Origin: Fischerella thermalis PCC 7521
GTDB lineage: Bacteria; Cyanobacteriota; Cyanobacteriia; Cyanobacteriales; Nostocaceae
Direction: 5' to 3'
NCBI RefSeq assembly: GCF_000317225.1
Contig: NZ_AJLL01000005.1
Coordinates: 124,001-188,000 of the forward strand
Length of the DNA: 64,000 nt
The position numbers and the translations under genes are program-made. Shown here piece by piece: positions 35,507 through 44,975 of this stretch (positions are counted from its first letter, which is position 1; each line of letters starts with the position of its first letter). A model generated the notes under the pieces. The model saw only the letters and a program-made list of their open reading frames with translations, was not told where the DNA came from and made no database searches.

Positions 35507-36355
35507 TTACTTTTTTATATAGACAAGGGATTCTGGAAATAATTTTGTTTGAAACTTACTGAGTTTTTGTCCACAAAGTTCTGTATGTCCTGTGATTAAA
35601 TATCCCAATGGTTGCAGAGTATCATAAAATTTGTCTATAATTTTTGCAATTACTGTTGACTCAAAATAAATAAAAACATTGCGGCAAAGTATTAAATCAA
35701 TATCTCGAAAATCTGAATATGGATGAATAAATAAATCTGTGACTAAATTTGTATATTGGAAATCGACCATGCGCTTAATCTGTTCATCTAGATAATATTT
35801 GTTGTTAAACTTAATAAAATATTTTTGTATTGTTTTTATGTCAAGGCTTCTTAATGACCAAGCAGTGTAGATTCCTTGTTTGGCTTTTTTCAAAGCTTCT
35901 TTGTTGATATCTAAACCTAAAATCATCAGGTTCCATTCCTCTAAATCGGGAATCAATTCTTTCAAAATAATGGCAAGAGAATAGGGTTCTTCTCCCGTGG
36001 AACATCCTGCACTACAAAATCGGATAGTTTTGCTGTGATACTGACGTTGAATTATTTCTGGAATAATATGATTACGTAATAACTTAAATTGTTCTTTGTC
36101 TCTAAAAAAGTAACTCTCAGTATTTGTGAGAATGGCAATAAATTTTTGCCATTCTACATAGCTATATATGGTATGAGAAGCTAACACTTTGTAATAAATT
36201 TCTGGAGAAAATATTTTCAGAGCTTTCATCCGCAAAAATATTTTTTTTATCAAACTTTCTCGTTCTCGTTCTCTAATTTTTAATCCGGTATGTTTGGTGA
36301 TTAACCGAATAAAAGCCTCTGTTAGCTCTACACTTAAAATTTCTGCTTCTGACAC
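35507..36355 (-). CDS. cheR: CheR-type chemoreceptor methyltransferase
   Basis: The product has 282 residues with an N-terminal CheR_N helical domain (about 10-75) and a SAM-dependent methyltransferase domain. Motifs: FCSAGCSTGEEPYSLAII (about 115-132), the SAM-contacting LGLDINKEAL, and LILCRNVFIYFE (about 220-231). The start is GTG 36355; no better ATG is in frame nearby. It lies 21 bases after cheB and 7 before the double CheW gene, so all three belong to one operon. It should methylate the two MCPs encoded at the upstream end of the same cluster. Confidence 0.9.
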   Translation of the reverse strand: MSEAEILSVELTEAFIRLITKHTGLKIRERERESLIKKIFLRMKALKIFSPEIYYKVLASHTIYSYVEWQKFIAILTNTESYFFRDKEQFKLLRNHIIPEIIQRQYHSKTIRFCSAGCSTGEEPYSLAIILKELIPDLEEWNLMILGLDINKEALKKAKQGIYTAWSLRSLDIKTIQKYFIKFNNKYYLDEQIKRMVDFQYTNLVTDLFIHPYSDFRDIDLILCRNVFIYFESTVIAKIIDKFYDTLQPLGYLITGHTELCGQKLSKFQTKLFPESLVYIKK

Positions 36356-36376
36356 TTGGACTCCTAATTATTCTCT

Positions 36377-37438
36377 CTAGAAATCAAGAAAATTGTTTTG
36401 CAACAAAGATAGCAGCCTTGGTGCGATCGCATGAATTGGTAAAACCTGTTGTGCGGCTCCTAACTCCACTGCTGCTTTGGGCATTCCAAATACAATAGAG
36501 GAAGCTTCATCTTGAGCAATGGTGAAACCACCAGCTCGAGCGATCGCCTGCATTCCTTCCGCTCCATCTCTACCCATACCAGTTAACAGGATTCCTACAC
36601 ATGCTTGACCATAAAATTTGGCAACAGATGTAAATGTCACAGTTACCGAAGGGCGATGTCCTGCTACTGGTGGTGAGTCAGAGTAAATAAATCTACCCCT
36701 TGCATCCAGTTCTAAGTGCTGTTGTTCTGGTGCAAAATAAATTCTTCCTGGCTTTGGTAGATCTCCTGGTTGAGCAATTTGAATTGGTAATCGACAACCA
36801 ACAGCTAACCAATCAAGTAATCCCTGCAAAAAACCGACATAAATGTGTTGTATGCAAATCACTGGCAAGGGAAAATCTAGTGGTAATTTAGATAACAACT
36901 CTTTCAGGGCTTGGGGTCCACCTGTAGATGCACCAATAACCACGACTTTGGGTCTAGCGAAAGATTGATCAGAGAAAGCGGCAAGATTTTCTACTAGTAA
37001 ATTTTGTGTAGGTAGTTTCCGTCTTTTCCGAAATACTTTGACTCCAGATAAAATTTTAATTTTGTTAATTAACTCATTTCTGAATACCTCGTCATCTGCT
37101 AACAGTCCTAAGGTTGGCTTAGGAAAAATATCCACAGCTCCTGCATCTAAAAGCTGAAAAATATTCCTAGAATCATCTGTTTGCACGGAAACACTAATTA
37201 CCAAAATTGGTCGCGGGTAGAGTGTCATCACTTCTGTTGTCAACTCTAAACCATTCATGTAGGGCATATGGAGATCTGTACAAATTACATCTGGTTGAAC
37301 TTGAGGAATGAGTTTCAAAGCTTCTAAACCAGTATGGGCTTCTCCTACGACATCAATTTCTGGTGATGAGTTTAAAATTCTTTTTAAAAGGACAAGAGCG
37401 ATCTGTGAATCTTCAACTAATAAAACTCTAATATTCAT
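36377..37438 (-). CDS. cheB: CheB chemotaxis-specific methylesterase with receiver
   Basis: The product has 353 residues, standard for CheB. The receiver (about 1-120) has LLVEDSQIALVLL and the phospho-Asp in ICTDLHMPYMNG. The methylesterase domain (about 165-350) has the catalytic Ser in VIGASTGGPQAL, His in ICIQHIYVGF, and Asp in LLTGMGRDGAEGM. Phosphorylation by CheA should activate demethylation of the receptors. It starts at ATG 37438. A family B repeat element (37449-37576) sits between this gene and cheA, interrupting the otherwise tight spacing of the cluster and perhaps providing a processing hairpin. Confidence 0.94.
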   Translation of the reverse strand: MNIRVLLVEDSQIALVLLKRILNSSPEIDVVGEAHTGLEALKLIPQVQPDVICTDLHMPYMNGLELTTEVMTLYPRPILVISVSVQTDDSRNIFQLLDAGAVDIFPKPTLGLLADDEVFRNELINKIKILSGVKVFRKRRKLPTQNLLVENLAAFSDQSFARPKVVVIGASTGGPQALKELLSKLPLDFPLPVICIQHIYVGFLQGLLDWLAVGCRLPIQIAQPGDLPKPGRIYFAPEQQHLELDARGRFIYSDSPPVAGHRPSVTVTFTSVAKFYGQACVGILLTGMGRDGAEGMQAIARAGGFTIAQDEASSIVFGMPKAAVELGAAQQVLPIHAIAPRLLSLLQNNFLDF

Positions 37439-37448
37439 TTGTTATATT

Positions 37449-37576
37449 ATGTCCGTTTAAAGACTTATCATATCTGTGAAGGTCGGTAATTGGTAATTGG
37501 TAATGGGTAATGGGAAAAATCTCTTGCTCAATGCCCAACTGCATCAGAATAATATCGTAAGTAATTAGCCGGACTT
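37449..37576. mobile_element. MITE-like element, family B, between cheA and cheB
   Basis: It shares atgtccgtttaaagactta, tcatatctgtgaagg and the 3' part atatcgtaagtaattagccg with the copy at 18257-18373. The middle carries ggtaattggtaatgggtaat units. Flanks are tatatt on the left and gatatt on the right. The 60 bases after it are heptamer-type repeats (ttggtagttggttgt). Confidence 0.65.
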
Positions 37577-37670
37577 GATATTATTTATTGATTGTTGATT
37601 GTTGGTAGTTGGTTGTTATTGCTTGTTGGTTCCAAACAACAAACAGCGAACAACTATCAACACATAATAA

Positions 37671-40427
37671 TTAAATCAATCTTCCTAATATTTCTAACAA
37701 AACATCTTGATTAAAATTACTTTTGATAATGTACGCATTTGCTCCGACATCAGCTCCCCTGGCTTTATCTGTATCAGAAGCCAGCGTTGTCACTAAAATT
37801 ATCGGTAAGGTTTGATATTCAGGATGCTGACGTATTTTCTGAGTGAGTGATAATCCATCAAGATTTGGCATTTCCACATCAGAGATGACCGCGTCAAAAG
37901 CACGAGTTTGGAGTTTGTGATAGCCATCTAGTCCATCTTCAGCGACTACCACTTCATATCCAGCTTTCTCTAAGAGCCGTTTTTCTTGGGTACGAACGGG
38001 GATAGAATCTTCTACTAAGAGAATGAGTGGTTTGGTTTTGACTGTTTTCCTTGGTTTGGCAGAAACTAGGGATGTAGTTTGTTGCTGTAAAGATTTGAGC
38101 AAATCGGAGGGGTTGAGAATCATACAAACTTCTCCAGAGCCGAGAATCGTTGCTCCACTGACATTACGTACCCGCTTGAGTAACTGACTTTGGGGTTTCA
38201 TGACGACTTCTTGAGTTTGCATGAGGCGATCAACAAACAATCCAAATACTTCTTCTCCCACCTTGATCAAGATACAAGGTTGGTGAATTTGGTCTTGTGG
38301 CTCAAATTTGGCAATTTCGGAATAAGCAGGAGAGTTTGAAAGTTCCAACAAATCAGCCAGATTTGCAACCAAAACCGACTGACCATCCAAGTTAATCGTT
38401 TTGCAATCTTTGTTGCTGAAGATTTGATTGGGGGAGATAAATAGAGTCCTCTGCACAAACTCAACTGGTAGAGCATGAACTATACCCTGAACTTCTAACA
38501 GCAGTACATTGTTAATCGCCAAGGTTGTACTTAGCTGAATGCGGAAGGTGCATCCTTGAGTCGGGGTTGATTCGATTTCAATATTTCCTTTGAGGCGTTC
38601 AATGGTTGTGCGGACTACATCTAAGCCAATTCCTCTACCAGAAATTTCTGTAATAAAAGTTTGGGTTGAGAAGCCTGGAGCGAAAATCAAGGCGTGGATT
38701 TGGCTGGGAGCCATGGTTTCCAGTTCTTTATAACTGTATAGTCCACGTTTGAAGGCGGTTTGTTTGATTTTTTCTGTGTCTAGTCCTCGTCCATCATCTG
38801 CTACTTCTATAAAAATGTTGTTGGCGGTTTGGTAGCCCCGTAACCAAATAGTAGCGACGGGAGATTTACCAAGTTTTTCTCGCTCAGCGGGAGTCTCAAT
38901 GCCATGATCTATGGCATTACGAACCATGTGCATTAGGGGATCTTTGATTTCTTCGAGGATACGTTTGTCTGTGGTGATTTCTTCTCCTGATATGATTAAC
39001 TGCACTTGTTTGGATTGTTGTTTGGCTAAATCTCGCACTGTGCGCTTCAGCAAATCAAACACCGTGGATAGAGGTAGCAACCGGAGGGTGCGAATTTTGT
39101 CTCTTAATTCTCCAGCAATAAAGTCTAATTTAGTAGTGTGTTCTTGAATTGAATTTCTTAAAGAGTAGATTCTTTTTTCTAAGCGTTCTGTATAGGAATC
39201 TGTGTTGAGTGATGACGACTCAGTCAGTTTGGCTTGGCTATAGAAAGCTTTCCATTCTTCCCAGAGGGTTGTTATTTCCTCAATAGCAGTGGCGGTATGA
39301 GCCATAGCATTTTTGGTGAGAGTTAGTTCCTCTGTCTGTGTAATTAAGGTGTCTAAATGGTAAGTTTGAACGCGAATAGTGTCGATGTGATAGGGTTGAC
39401 TAATTCCTAGGGAGGGAGCGGGTAAATCTGGGATGACTGGCTTGATAGAAATTTGGGTGGGGAGTGGAGAGAGTTCAGGTAGAACTGGTAAGGATTCTGG
39501 GGCTGTGGATGGACTTACAACTCCCACCAAATGATTAAGTATCTCGGCGGTATCCACCCCTGTTGCTTCACCAGTCACGGCTTCGTATACCAAAAAACCG
39601 ATCGCATCCAATCCTTGATAAAGGCGATCGCTCAACTCTGGGGTTAAGGTCATTTCTTGGCGTTTGATTCCCAACAGAATTTCTTCAAGTTGATGGGTGA
39701 GAGTAACTACGCTGTCTATTCCCAAGCTGCGGGAGTCTCCCTTTAAGCTGTGGGCTTCTCGTAGCAACTGTTGCAGTGTGGCTTCGTCTTCTGGCTGTTG
39801 TTGCAGTTGTAGTAAACCTGCTGCTAGTTTTTGTAAGCGTTCTTCGCTGGTGGTTTGATAAATGTCTCGCAGTTCTTTGTCTTCTATCAAGCTGCATCTT
39901 GATTGGGGAGCATTGCTTTTGGTGACGTCTTGTAATTCATCAGTGCTGGTGGTAGATCGCTTATTCTTCTCAACTGATGCTTGTGAGACAAGAACTAGTT
40001 GTGCTTTTGGAACTATTTCCGGCTCTAGTGGTTCTGACTGTGCAACTGTTGCCATCAATTGTTCGAGTATATCAGCGGTATCCACCCCAGTTGCTTCACC
40101 AGTGACAGCTTCGTGTACTAAAAAACCAATTGCATCTAATCCTAGATAAAGGCGATCGCTCAATTCTGGGGTTAAGATCATGTCTTGGCGTTTCAGGCTC
40201 AAGAGAATCTTTTCAACCTGATCGCCCAGAGTTACCACATCTTCTGCACCGATAATTCTAGAGTCGCCTTTAAGGCTGTGGACTACCCTCACCAACTTTT
40301 CTAAAGTAGCTTCCGCTTCATCTTTTGGCTGCTGTTGTAGATGCAGTAAACCATTTGTCAGTTTCTGTAAATTTTCTTCGCTTGATATCTTATACAGATT
40401 CCGGAGTTCTTCATCTTCTATAAACAT
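37671..40427 (-). CDS. cheA: CheA-type hybrid kinase with two HPt domains and C-terminal receiver
   Basis: The product has 918 residues. The order is HPt1 (His50 in VVHSLKGDSR), HPt2 (His226 in EAHSLKGDSR), dimerisation region (about 345-435), HATPase (MVRNAIDHGIE, VADDGRGLDTEK, ISGRGIGLDVV), CheW-like P5 domain (about 605-745), and receiver (about 790-918) with LLVEDSIPVRT and the phospho-Asp in ISDVEMPNLDG. The two HPt blocks are close copies of each other, including GEATGVDTA, so the 5' end arose by tandem duplication. CheA phosphorylates its own HPt and passes phosphate to receivers. With a fused receiver and no free CheY nearby, output may be internal or through the PatA-like protein. 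It starts at ATG 40427. Confidence 0.93.
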   Translation of the reverse strand: MFIEDEELRNLYKISSEENLQKLTNGLLHLQQQPKDEAEATLEKLVRVVHSLKGDSRIIGAEDVVTLGDQVEKILLSLKRQDMILTPELSDRLYLGLDAIGFLVHEAVTGEATGVDTADILEQLMATVAQSEPLEPEIVPKAQLVLVSQASVEKNKRSTTSTDELQDVTKSNAPQSRCSLIEDKELRDIYQTTSEERLQKLAAGLLQLQQQPEDEATLQQLLREAHSLKGDSRSLGIDSVVTLTHQLEEILLGIKRQEMTLTPELSDRLYQGLDAIGFLVYEAVTGEATGVDTAEILNHLVGVVSPSTAPESLPVLPELSPLPTQISIKPVIPDLPAPSLGISQPYHIDTIRVQTYHLDTLITQTEELTLTKNAMAHTATAIEEITTLWEEWKAFYSQAKLTESSSLNTDSYTERLEKRIYSLRNSIQEHTTKLDFIAGELRDKIRTLRLLPLSTVFDLLKRTVRDLAKQQSKQVQLIISGEEITTDKRILEEIKDPLMHMVRNAIDHGIETPAEREKLGKSPVATIWLRGYQTANNIFIEVADDGRGLDTEKIKQTAFKRGLYSYKELETMAPSQIHALIFAPGFSTQTFITEISGRGIGLDVVRTTIERLKGNIEIESTPTQGCTFRIQLSTTLAINNVLLLEVQGIVHALPVEFVQRTLFISPNQIFSNKDCKTINLDGQSVLVANLADLLELSNSPAYSEIAKFEPQDQIHQPCILIKVGEEVFGLFVDRLMQTQEVVMKPQSQLLKRVRNVSGATILGSGEVCMILNPSDLLKSLQQQTTSLVSAKPRKTVKTKPLILLVEDSIPVRTQEKRLLEKAGYEVVVAEDGLDGYHKLQTRAFDAVISDVEMPNLDGLSLTQKIRQHPEYQTLPIILVTTLASDTDKARGADVGANAYIIKSNFNQDVLLEILGRLI

Positions 40428-40436
40428 GATCTAGTC

Positions 40437-40490
40437 ATTGGTCAATTGTCAATGGTTAGTGTTTGGTGGTTAGTGGTTAGTAGTTAGTGG
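40437..40490. repeat. Heptamer-type repeat tract upstream of cheA
   Basis: gtcaattgtcaatggttagtg is followed by ggtggttagtggttagtag-type units in the gap between the MCP and cheA genes. Confidence 0.55.
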
Positions 40491-40528
40491 TAATTCCTCT
40501 ACCCCTCATACTCCTCATACTCCCCTAG

Positions 40529-42439
40529 CTACACCATCCGTTTCAAAGTCAGAGCAACATCACTAAGTTGCTCAGTACCTAACTTGGTTTGATTGATCCC
40601 AGCAGCAGTTTCTTGCGCCCCCTTGTTAATAATGTCCATTGCTTGGACGACTTGTTGAATGGCGTCCAATTGTTGCTTGAGATTAAGTGAAATTTGTTGA
40701 TTGTTCACAACCATATAATTAATGGCATCGGCTACTCCAGCAAAGGCTTGATCTGTTTTTTGGGCATTTTCTAGTCCCGTCTTCACTGTCTTGGTGCCTT
40801 CTTCTGTTACCATTACTGTTGAATTAATTGCTTTTTGGATCTTGGAAACCAAGACATTAATTTTTTCAGCAGATTTTTGACTTTGGTCGGATAATCGGCG
40901 AATTTCATTAGCAACTACAGCAAAGCCTTTTCCATATTCTCCAGCGCGTACTGCTTCCACTGAGGAATTGAGCGCCAACATATTAGTTTGGTTTGCTAAG
41001 TCAGAAACAATCTGGGAAATGCTAGCAATTTGATTGGCTTGCTCACTCAGATGCACGATTTGTGCTGCGATCGCTGATACTTTTTTTTCTAGGATGAACA
41101 TACCTTCGAGGGTTTCCTTGACTGCTTGGCTACCACCTTCTGCGAGTGTCAAAGCTTGCTGTGCAGCGGTAGTGGCGGCTTTGGCTTGTTGAGTCGATTG
41201 TCTACAGGAAGCCTCTAATTCATCCATTGTAGTTGTAGTTTCATGGACTGAGGCAGCTTGCTGTCCTGCTATGCGTGCTTGTTGATCCAGACCAGAGAAA
41301 GTTTGTTGAATAGAGGCGGATATGATATTGACTAATTGCTTAATCAAATTTACAATTTGGCGTGCGCGAATAAATCCCAATGGTAATACCACAGCCAAAG
41401 AAAGAATAATAATCAAGAAGGCGACTAGCTTAAATGAGTTAACAGCAGCAAATACACTTTTGTGGGGAACTTTATTCAAAACTACTAAAAATTCTGGCTG
41501 ATTTGGGCTGGGGTCTATTCTATCGAATGTAAATAAATACTCCCCATTGTCAATAAACCCTTTTTCCTTATTTAAGATTTCTCGAGTCACTTCTGGGGGA
41601 AAATCTTGGTCTAATTTATCTTCTTTTTGGAATTCAAATCCCCATTCTTTTTCCGGGAGAGGGTGGGAAATGTAGTAGCCATTTTGATTGACAATAAACT
41701 TCTCTTTACCCTCATATGCATTTTCCTCTTCTGCTTGCTTATTAACTTCCTTAAAAGCATCTATAAATTTTTTGGCAAATACATTAGCGATGACAATTCC
41801 CCTTTTTTGACCGCTAGAATCAACTATGGGGGTAGCATATCGAATCACTGGTTTAAAAGGAGTTTCTATTTGACCATTTTCCTGTTTTAGATCTACAGGT
41901 GAAACATAAATGCTCCCAGGTGTAAGTTTGATTGTTTCGATAAAATATGGTCTATCGCCTTTGTTTTGAAGTTCTGCTGCGGAGATAATTTTAATATTAC
42001 CTCCATCCGAATCGACTCGTACTATTTCTTTGCCTTTTTCGTCTATGTATCGAAGTTGCATATAATGGGGTTTGCGTTCCATCATGGCAGCAAATAAGAT
42101 TTGTAACTGCCCAACCCAAGCATTGTAGGATAAATTAGTTTGTCCATCTGTGCCGTTATTTTCTTTGGCTCGAATAATACCTTGAATAGGTGGAGTTTTG
42201 CTCAACAATAAAACATCATCACTCACACCATTGAGAAAAGCATTTATTTTATTAGCTTCTTGTGTTGACTCCGCCTCCATTTTTTCTTTGGCAACTTCTG
42301 ATAGTATATTGGAGGAAGAATAAATACCATACAAGCCGACAATAAAGACAGGAATAATCGTACTAAAAATGAGTAAAATGATAAATTGATCTTGTAGCTT
42401 AAACTGACTAGGTAAGATTTTGAAAAGTTTCTTCAACAT
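40529..42439 (-). CDS. Methyl-accepting chemotaxis protein with Cache-like periplasmic sensor
   Basis: The product has 636 residues. Two membrane helices (about 22-44 and 336-358) bracket a periplasmic region of about 290 residues. That region contains YMQLRYIDEKGKEIVRVDSD and GSIYVSPVDLKQENG, typical of double-Cache sensors, which bind small molecules. The cytoplasmic part is a long signalling coiled coil with the hairpin tip NQTNMLALNSSVEAVRAGEY. The tip differs slightly from the standard NAAIEAARAGE. No clear HAMP motif is seen after the second helix. It is 101 bases upstream of cheA on the same strand. Confidence 0.9.
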   Translation of the reverse strand: MLKKLFKILPSQFKLQDQFIILLIFSTIIPVFIVGLYGIYSSSNILSEVAKEKMEAESTQEANKINAFLNGVSDDVLLLSKTPPIQGIIRAKENNGTDGQTNLSYNAWVGQLQILFAAMMERKPHYMQLRYIDEKGKEIVRVDSDGGNIKIISAAELQNKGDRPYFIETIKLTPGSIYVSPVDLKQENGQIETPFKPVIRYATPIVDSSGQKRGIVIANVFAKKFIDAFKEVNKQAEEENAYEGKEKFIVNQNGYYISHPLPEKEWGFEFQKEDKLDQDFPPEVTREILNKEKGFIDNGEYLFTFDRIDPSPNQPEFLVVLNKVPHKSVFAAVNSFKLVAFLIIILSLAVVLPLGFIRARQIVNLIKQLVNIISASIQQTFSGLDQQARIAGQQAASVHETTTTMDELEASCRQSTQQAKAATTAAQQALTLAEGGSQAVKETLEGMFILEKKVSAIAAQIVHLSEQANQIASISQIVSDLANQTNMLALNSSVEAVRAGEYGKGFAVVANEIRRLSDQSQKSAEKINVLVSKIQKAINSTVMVTEEGTKTVKTGLENAQKTDQAFAGVADAINYMVVNNQQISLNLKQQLDAIQQVVQAMDIINKGAQETAAGINQTKLGTEQLSDVALTLKRMV

Positions 42440-43085
42440 GGCTGATTAGTGATAATCAATAGGGAGTTTTGGTGGGTACAGATAGATTTGTTAATGGGTA
42501 ATGCAATTGGTAGTTTGATTTCCTCTTACTCATTACCAGTTGACAGTGAATTCATAAGTTTTATATCAAGATATATTAATCACTTAATAATCAAAACCTC
42601 ACCCAGCCCCTCTTTGAACTTGCAAAGAGGAGTACCGAAGGCGGGGTAAGGTTGAACGGGAATTATAAGTAATCATGTGAACTTGATATTACATAGCGGG
42701 TAAATATATTGAACAAATGTCAGCAGTATTCATTTATTGTCCCTTATCTGTATAAATGCGAGCACAAAGTTTTACTAGGTTGCTACGTAAACCAAAAAGC
42801 ACCCTGGAAAATTTTTAGCCACCTTGATTATTGATGCAAAATTTACAGGCAAGAGCACGCATTTAAATTTTTCTGTCTTGGACGACACAATCCACAGAGG
42901 CAGATGCGGAAGTAACTCTCAATACCTGTGGCAGTTTGGTACATTCCGCAGATTATACCTCAATCTGAAGAAAAGTTAGCATTCGTGCAACAGTATTAAT
43001 TTTATGAGTTACGAAATTTAGAATTGATCAGCCTCTATCAAATCTCGTGGAATGCGATCGCTCATGTACAAACAATATAAAATTG
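42440..43085. other. Intergenic region between the two MCP genes
   Basis: It holds a dispersed repeat at about 42598-42652 (cctcacccagcccctc...gaggagt...gcggggtaagg) with an 8-bp stem cctctttg/caaagagg (42609-42630). Otherwise there is AT-rich sequence without a supportable gene. The size (646 bp) suggests that the second MCP has its own promoter. Confidence 0.5.
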
Positions 43086-44552
43086 CTACACTAGATTCTT
43101 CAGTTTTTGAACAGTTTCGTTGAGGTTGATAGTAGCATTTTTGACCAAAGAAATTCCAGTAGCGGTTTCTTTTGCACCCAGATTGATGGCGTTCATCGCT
43201 GATACGATCTGTTGTACAGCAATAGCTTGCTGTCTAGCGTTGAGGACAATCTGTTGATTGTTCAGAAATACTTGATTGACAGCATCTGCGATACTTGCGA
43301 ATGCATCCCCCGTTTCTTGAGCCAGTTTGATCCCTTCACTTGCTTTTTTAGTACCTTCATCAGTCACCATTACCGCAGAGTTAATAGCCACTTGTACTTG
43401 ATTAACTAAGACACTGATCTGATCAGCTGATTTCCGACTTTGGTCAGCGAGTTTGCGAATCTCATTAGCTACCACTGCAAAGCCTTTACCCTGCTCACCT
43501 GCACGCGCTGCTTCGACTTCAGCATTCAAAGCCAACATATTGGTTTGGTTTGCCAATTCTGCTACTAAATCAGAAATTGTAGAGATTTGAGTAGTCTGTT
43601 CACTTAAGTGTGTGGTCTGATTAGCGATCGCCATTACCTGATCTCTCAACTGTGAGATACCTGCAATTGCAAGACTAACTATTGTAGTTCCTTCTTCTGC
43701 GAGAGTTAATGCTTGCTTTGCTCCACTAGCAGAGGTTTCGGCTTGTTCGGCTGACTGGAGTGCAGAAGTCCCGATCTCATCAACTGTAGTGGTTGTTTGA
43801 TTCACGGAAGCAGATTGTTGCAAAATGATACGTTCCTGCTCAAACACACTGGTAGCAATATCCCCGGAAGAGGTCGCCACTGCGTAGGCGGCTTCGTTAA
43901 TTGGCAGCATGATACGGCGGATAACATAAAATGAGATATAAATTCCAGCCCCAACACTAACAAGCCATCCACCCCAGTGAACTATAGTTGATAATTGCTG
44001 AAACTGATTTGATGCTGCTTCTGTTTGCTGTAAAAGCCTCTGTTCTTGTTGTTCCATTTCAGCTAGTGTAGCTCTGATGTCATTCATAATTTGCTCTCCT
44101 TTGTTGGAAGCTAGCACAGCAAGAATTTCTTGATCTTTTCCTGCTTTTTTCAGAGCAATTGCTTGTTCTAATTCGGAGAATTTTGTTTGAGCTAATTGTA
44201 TAATTTGGTCAGTTTTTTCGCTCTGAAAAGACGAGTCATTCACTAGCTTTTTCAAATCCTGACTACGCGCTTGAAAATTGCTTTGTAAAGTTGCAAAGCG
44301 TTGCAGATAGTTTTCTTTGCCAGTGAGCAAAAATCCACGCTGTCTTGTCTCAGCATCTACTATATCTTTCTCCAACTGCTTTAGCAGTAGCTTAACTTCA
44401 TATGTATACTCCTCAATTTTGTGTATTTGTTTTAACTTAGCTTTAGAAATTTCAGAAATTGTCGTTACAATACCTGTCAATATGAGGACAATACCAAAAC
44501 CTATGGGTACAATTTGATTAACTTTCAAAGGGCGTTGCACTTGCTTTTGCAT
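43086..44552 (-). CDS. Methyl-accepting chemotaxis protein with CHASE3-like sensor
   Basis: The product has 488 residues from ATG 44552, preceded by aaaggaag at good ribosome-binding distance; a TTG nine codons upstream is also in frame. One helix (about 14-33) and a second (about 193-213) enclose a helical periplasmic region with DAETRQRGFLLTGKENYLQR, the characteristic CHASE3 stretch. The cytoplasmic signalling domain has the canonical tip NQTNMLALNAEVEAARAGEQ and GKGFAVVANEIRKLADQS. The C-terminus lacks a CheR-docking pentapeptide. It is the first gene of the minus-strand chemosensory cluster. Confidence 0.9.
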   Translation of the reverse strand: MQKQVQRPLKVNQIVPIGFGIVLILTGIVTTISEISKAKLKQIHKIEEYTYEVKLLLKQLEKDIVDAETRQRGFLLTGKENYLQRFATLQSNFQARSQDLKKLVNDSSFQSEKTDQIIQLAQTKFSELEQAIALKKAGKDQEILAVLASNKGEQIMNDIRATLAEMEQQEQRLLQQTEAASNQFQQLSTIVHWGGWLVSVGAGIYISFYVIRRIMLPINEAAYAVATSSGDIATSVFEQERIILQQSASVNQTTTTVDEIGTSALQSAEQAETSASGAKQALTLAEEGTTIVSLAIAGISQLRDQVMAIANQTTHLSEQTTQISTISDLVAELANQTNMLALNAEVEAARAGEQGKGFAVVANEIRKLADQSRKSADQISVLVNQVQVAINSAVMVTDEGTKKASEGIKLAQETGDAFASIADAVNQVFLNNQQIVLNARQQAIAVQQIVSAMNAINLGAKETATGISLVKNATINLNETVQKLKNLV

Positions 44553-44975
44553 GATTTTTCTTCCTTTCAATTTATGCAAATATGGTTTTTTAGAAAATGA
44601 ACACCCTGGTTAAACTTTGGTATTTTCTATTAACTGTCTTGAAAATAACAATCTGGAACTAACTTAATCACGTGTGTATATCTGTGTCCATATGTGTTCT
44701 TTAAAAAGAATATTCAATAAAGGTTATTGGCAGATGCAAAACATTTTCTAAGATTTATCAGTTTTAATAATTATCAATAACCAATTTTTTGGGACAATTA
44801 ACATACTTTCATTGTGGTGATGCGATCGCTCTTTACCTAAATTTCTACAGTTGTGTTGCCAAAAAGCCTATGCTCTGATAAATGTACTTAAGTATCTACC
44901 GATAGTTTTTTACAATAATACAGAAATCTCCTGGGTGCAATACCGTTAGTACGAACATCTACCTTGGGAGAAAAA
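44553..44975. other. Divergent promoter region between MCP and zinc-ribbon protein genes
   Basis: This AT-rich gap of about 420 bases should hold the two divergent promoters. It includes one HIP1-like gcgatcgc at about 44822. No gene or strong hairpin is supportable. Confidence 0.4.

Noticed and set aside
44964-44975. TTG start for the zinc-ribbon protein
   Set aside because: The TTG is part of the ttgggag ribosome-binding region of the ATG at 44976, so the ATG is the better start.
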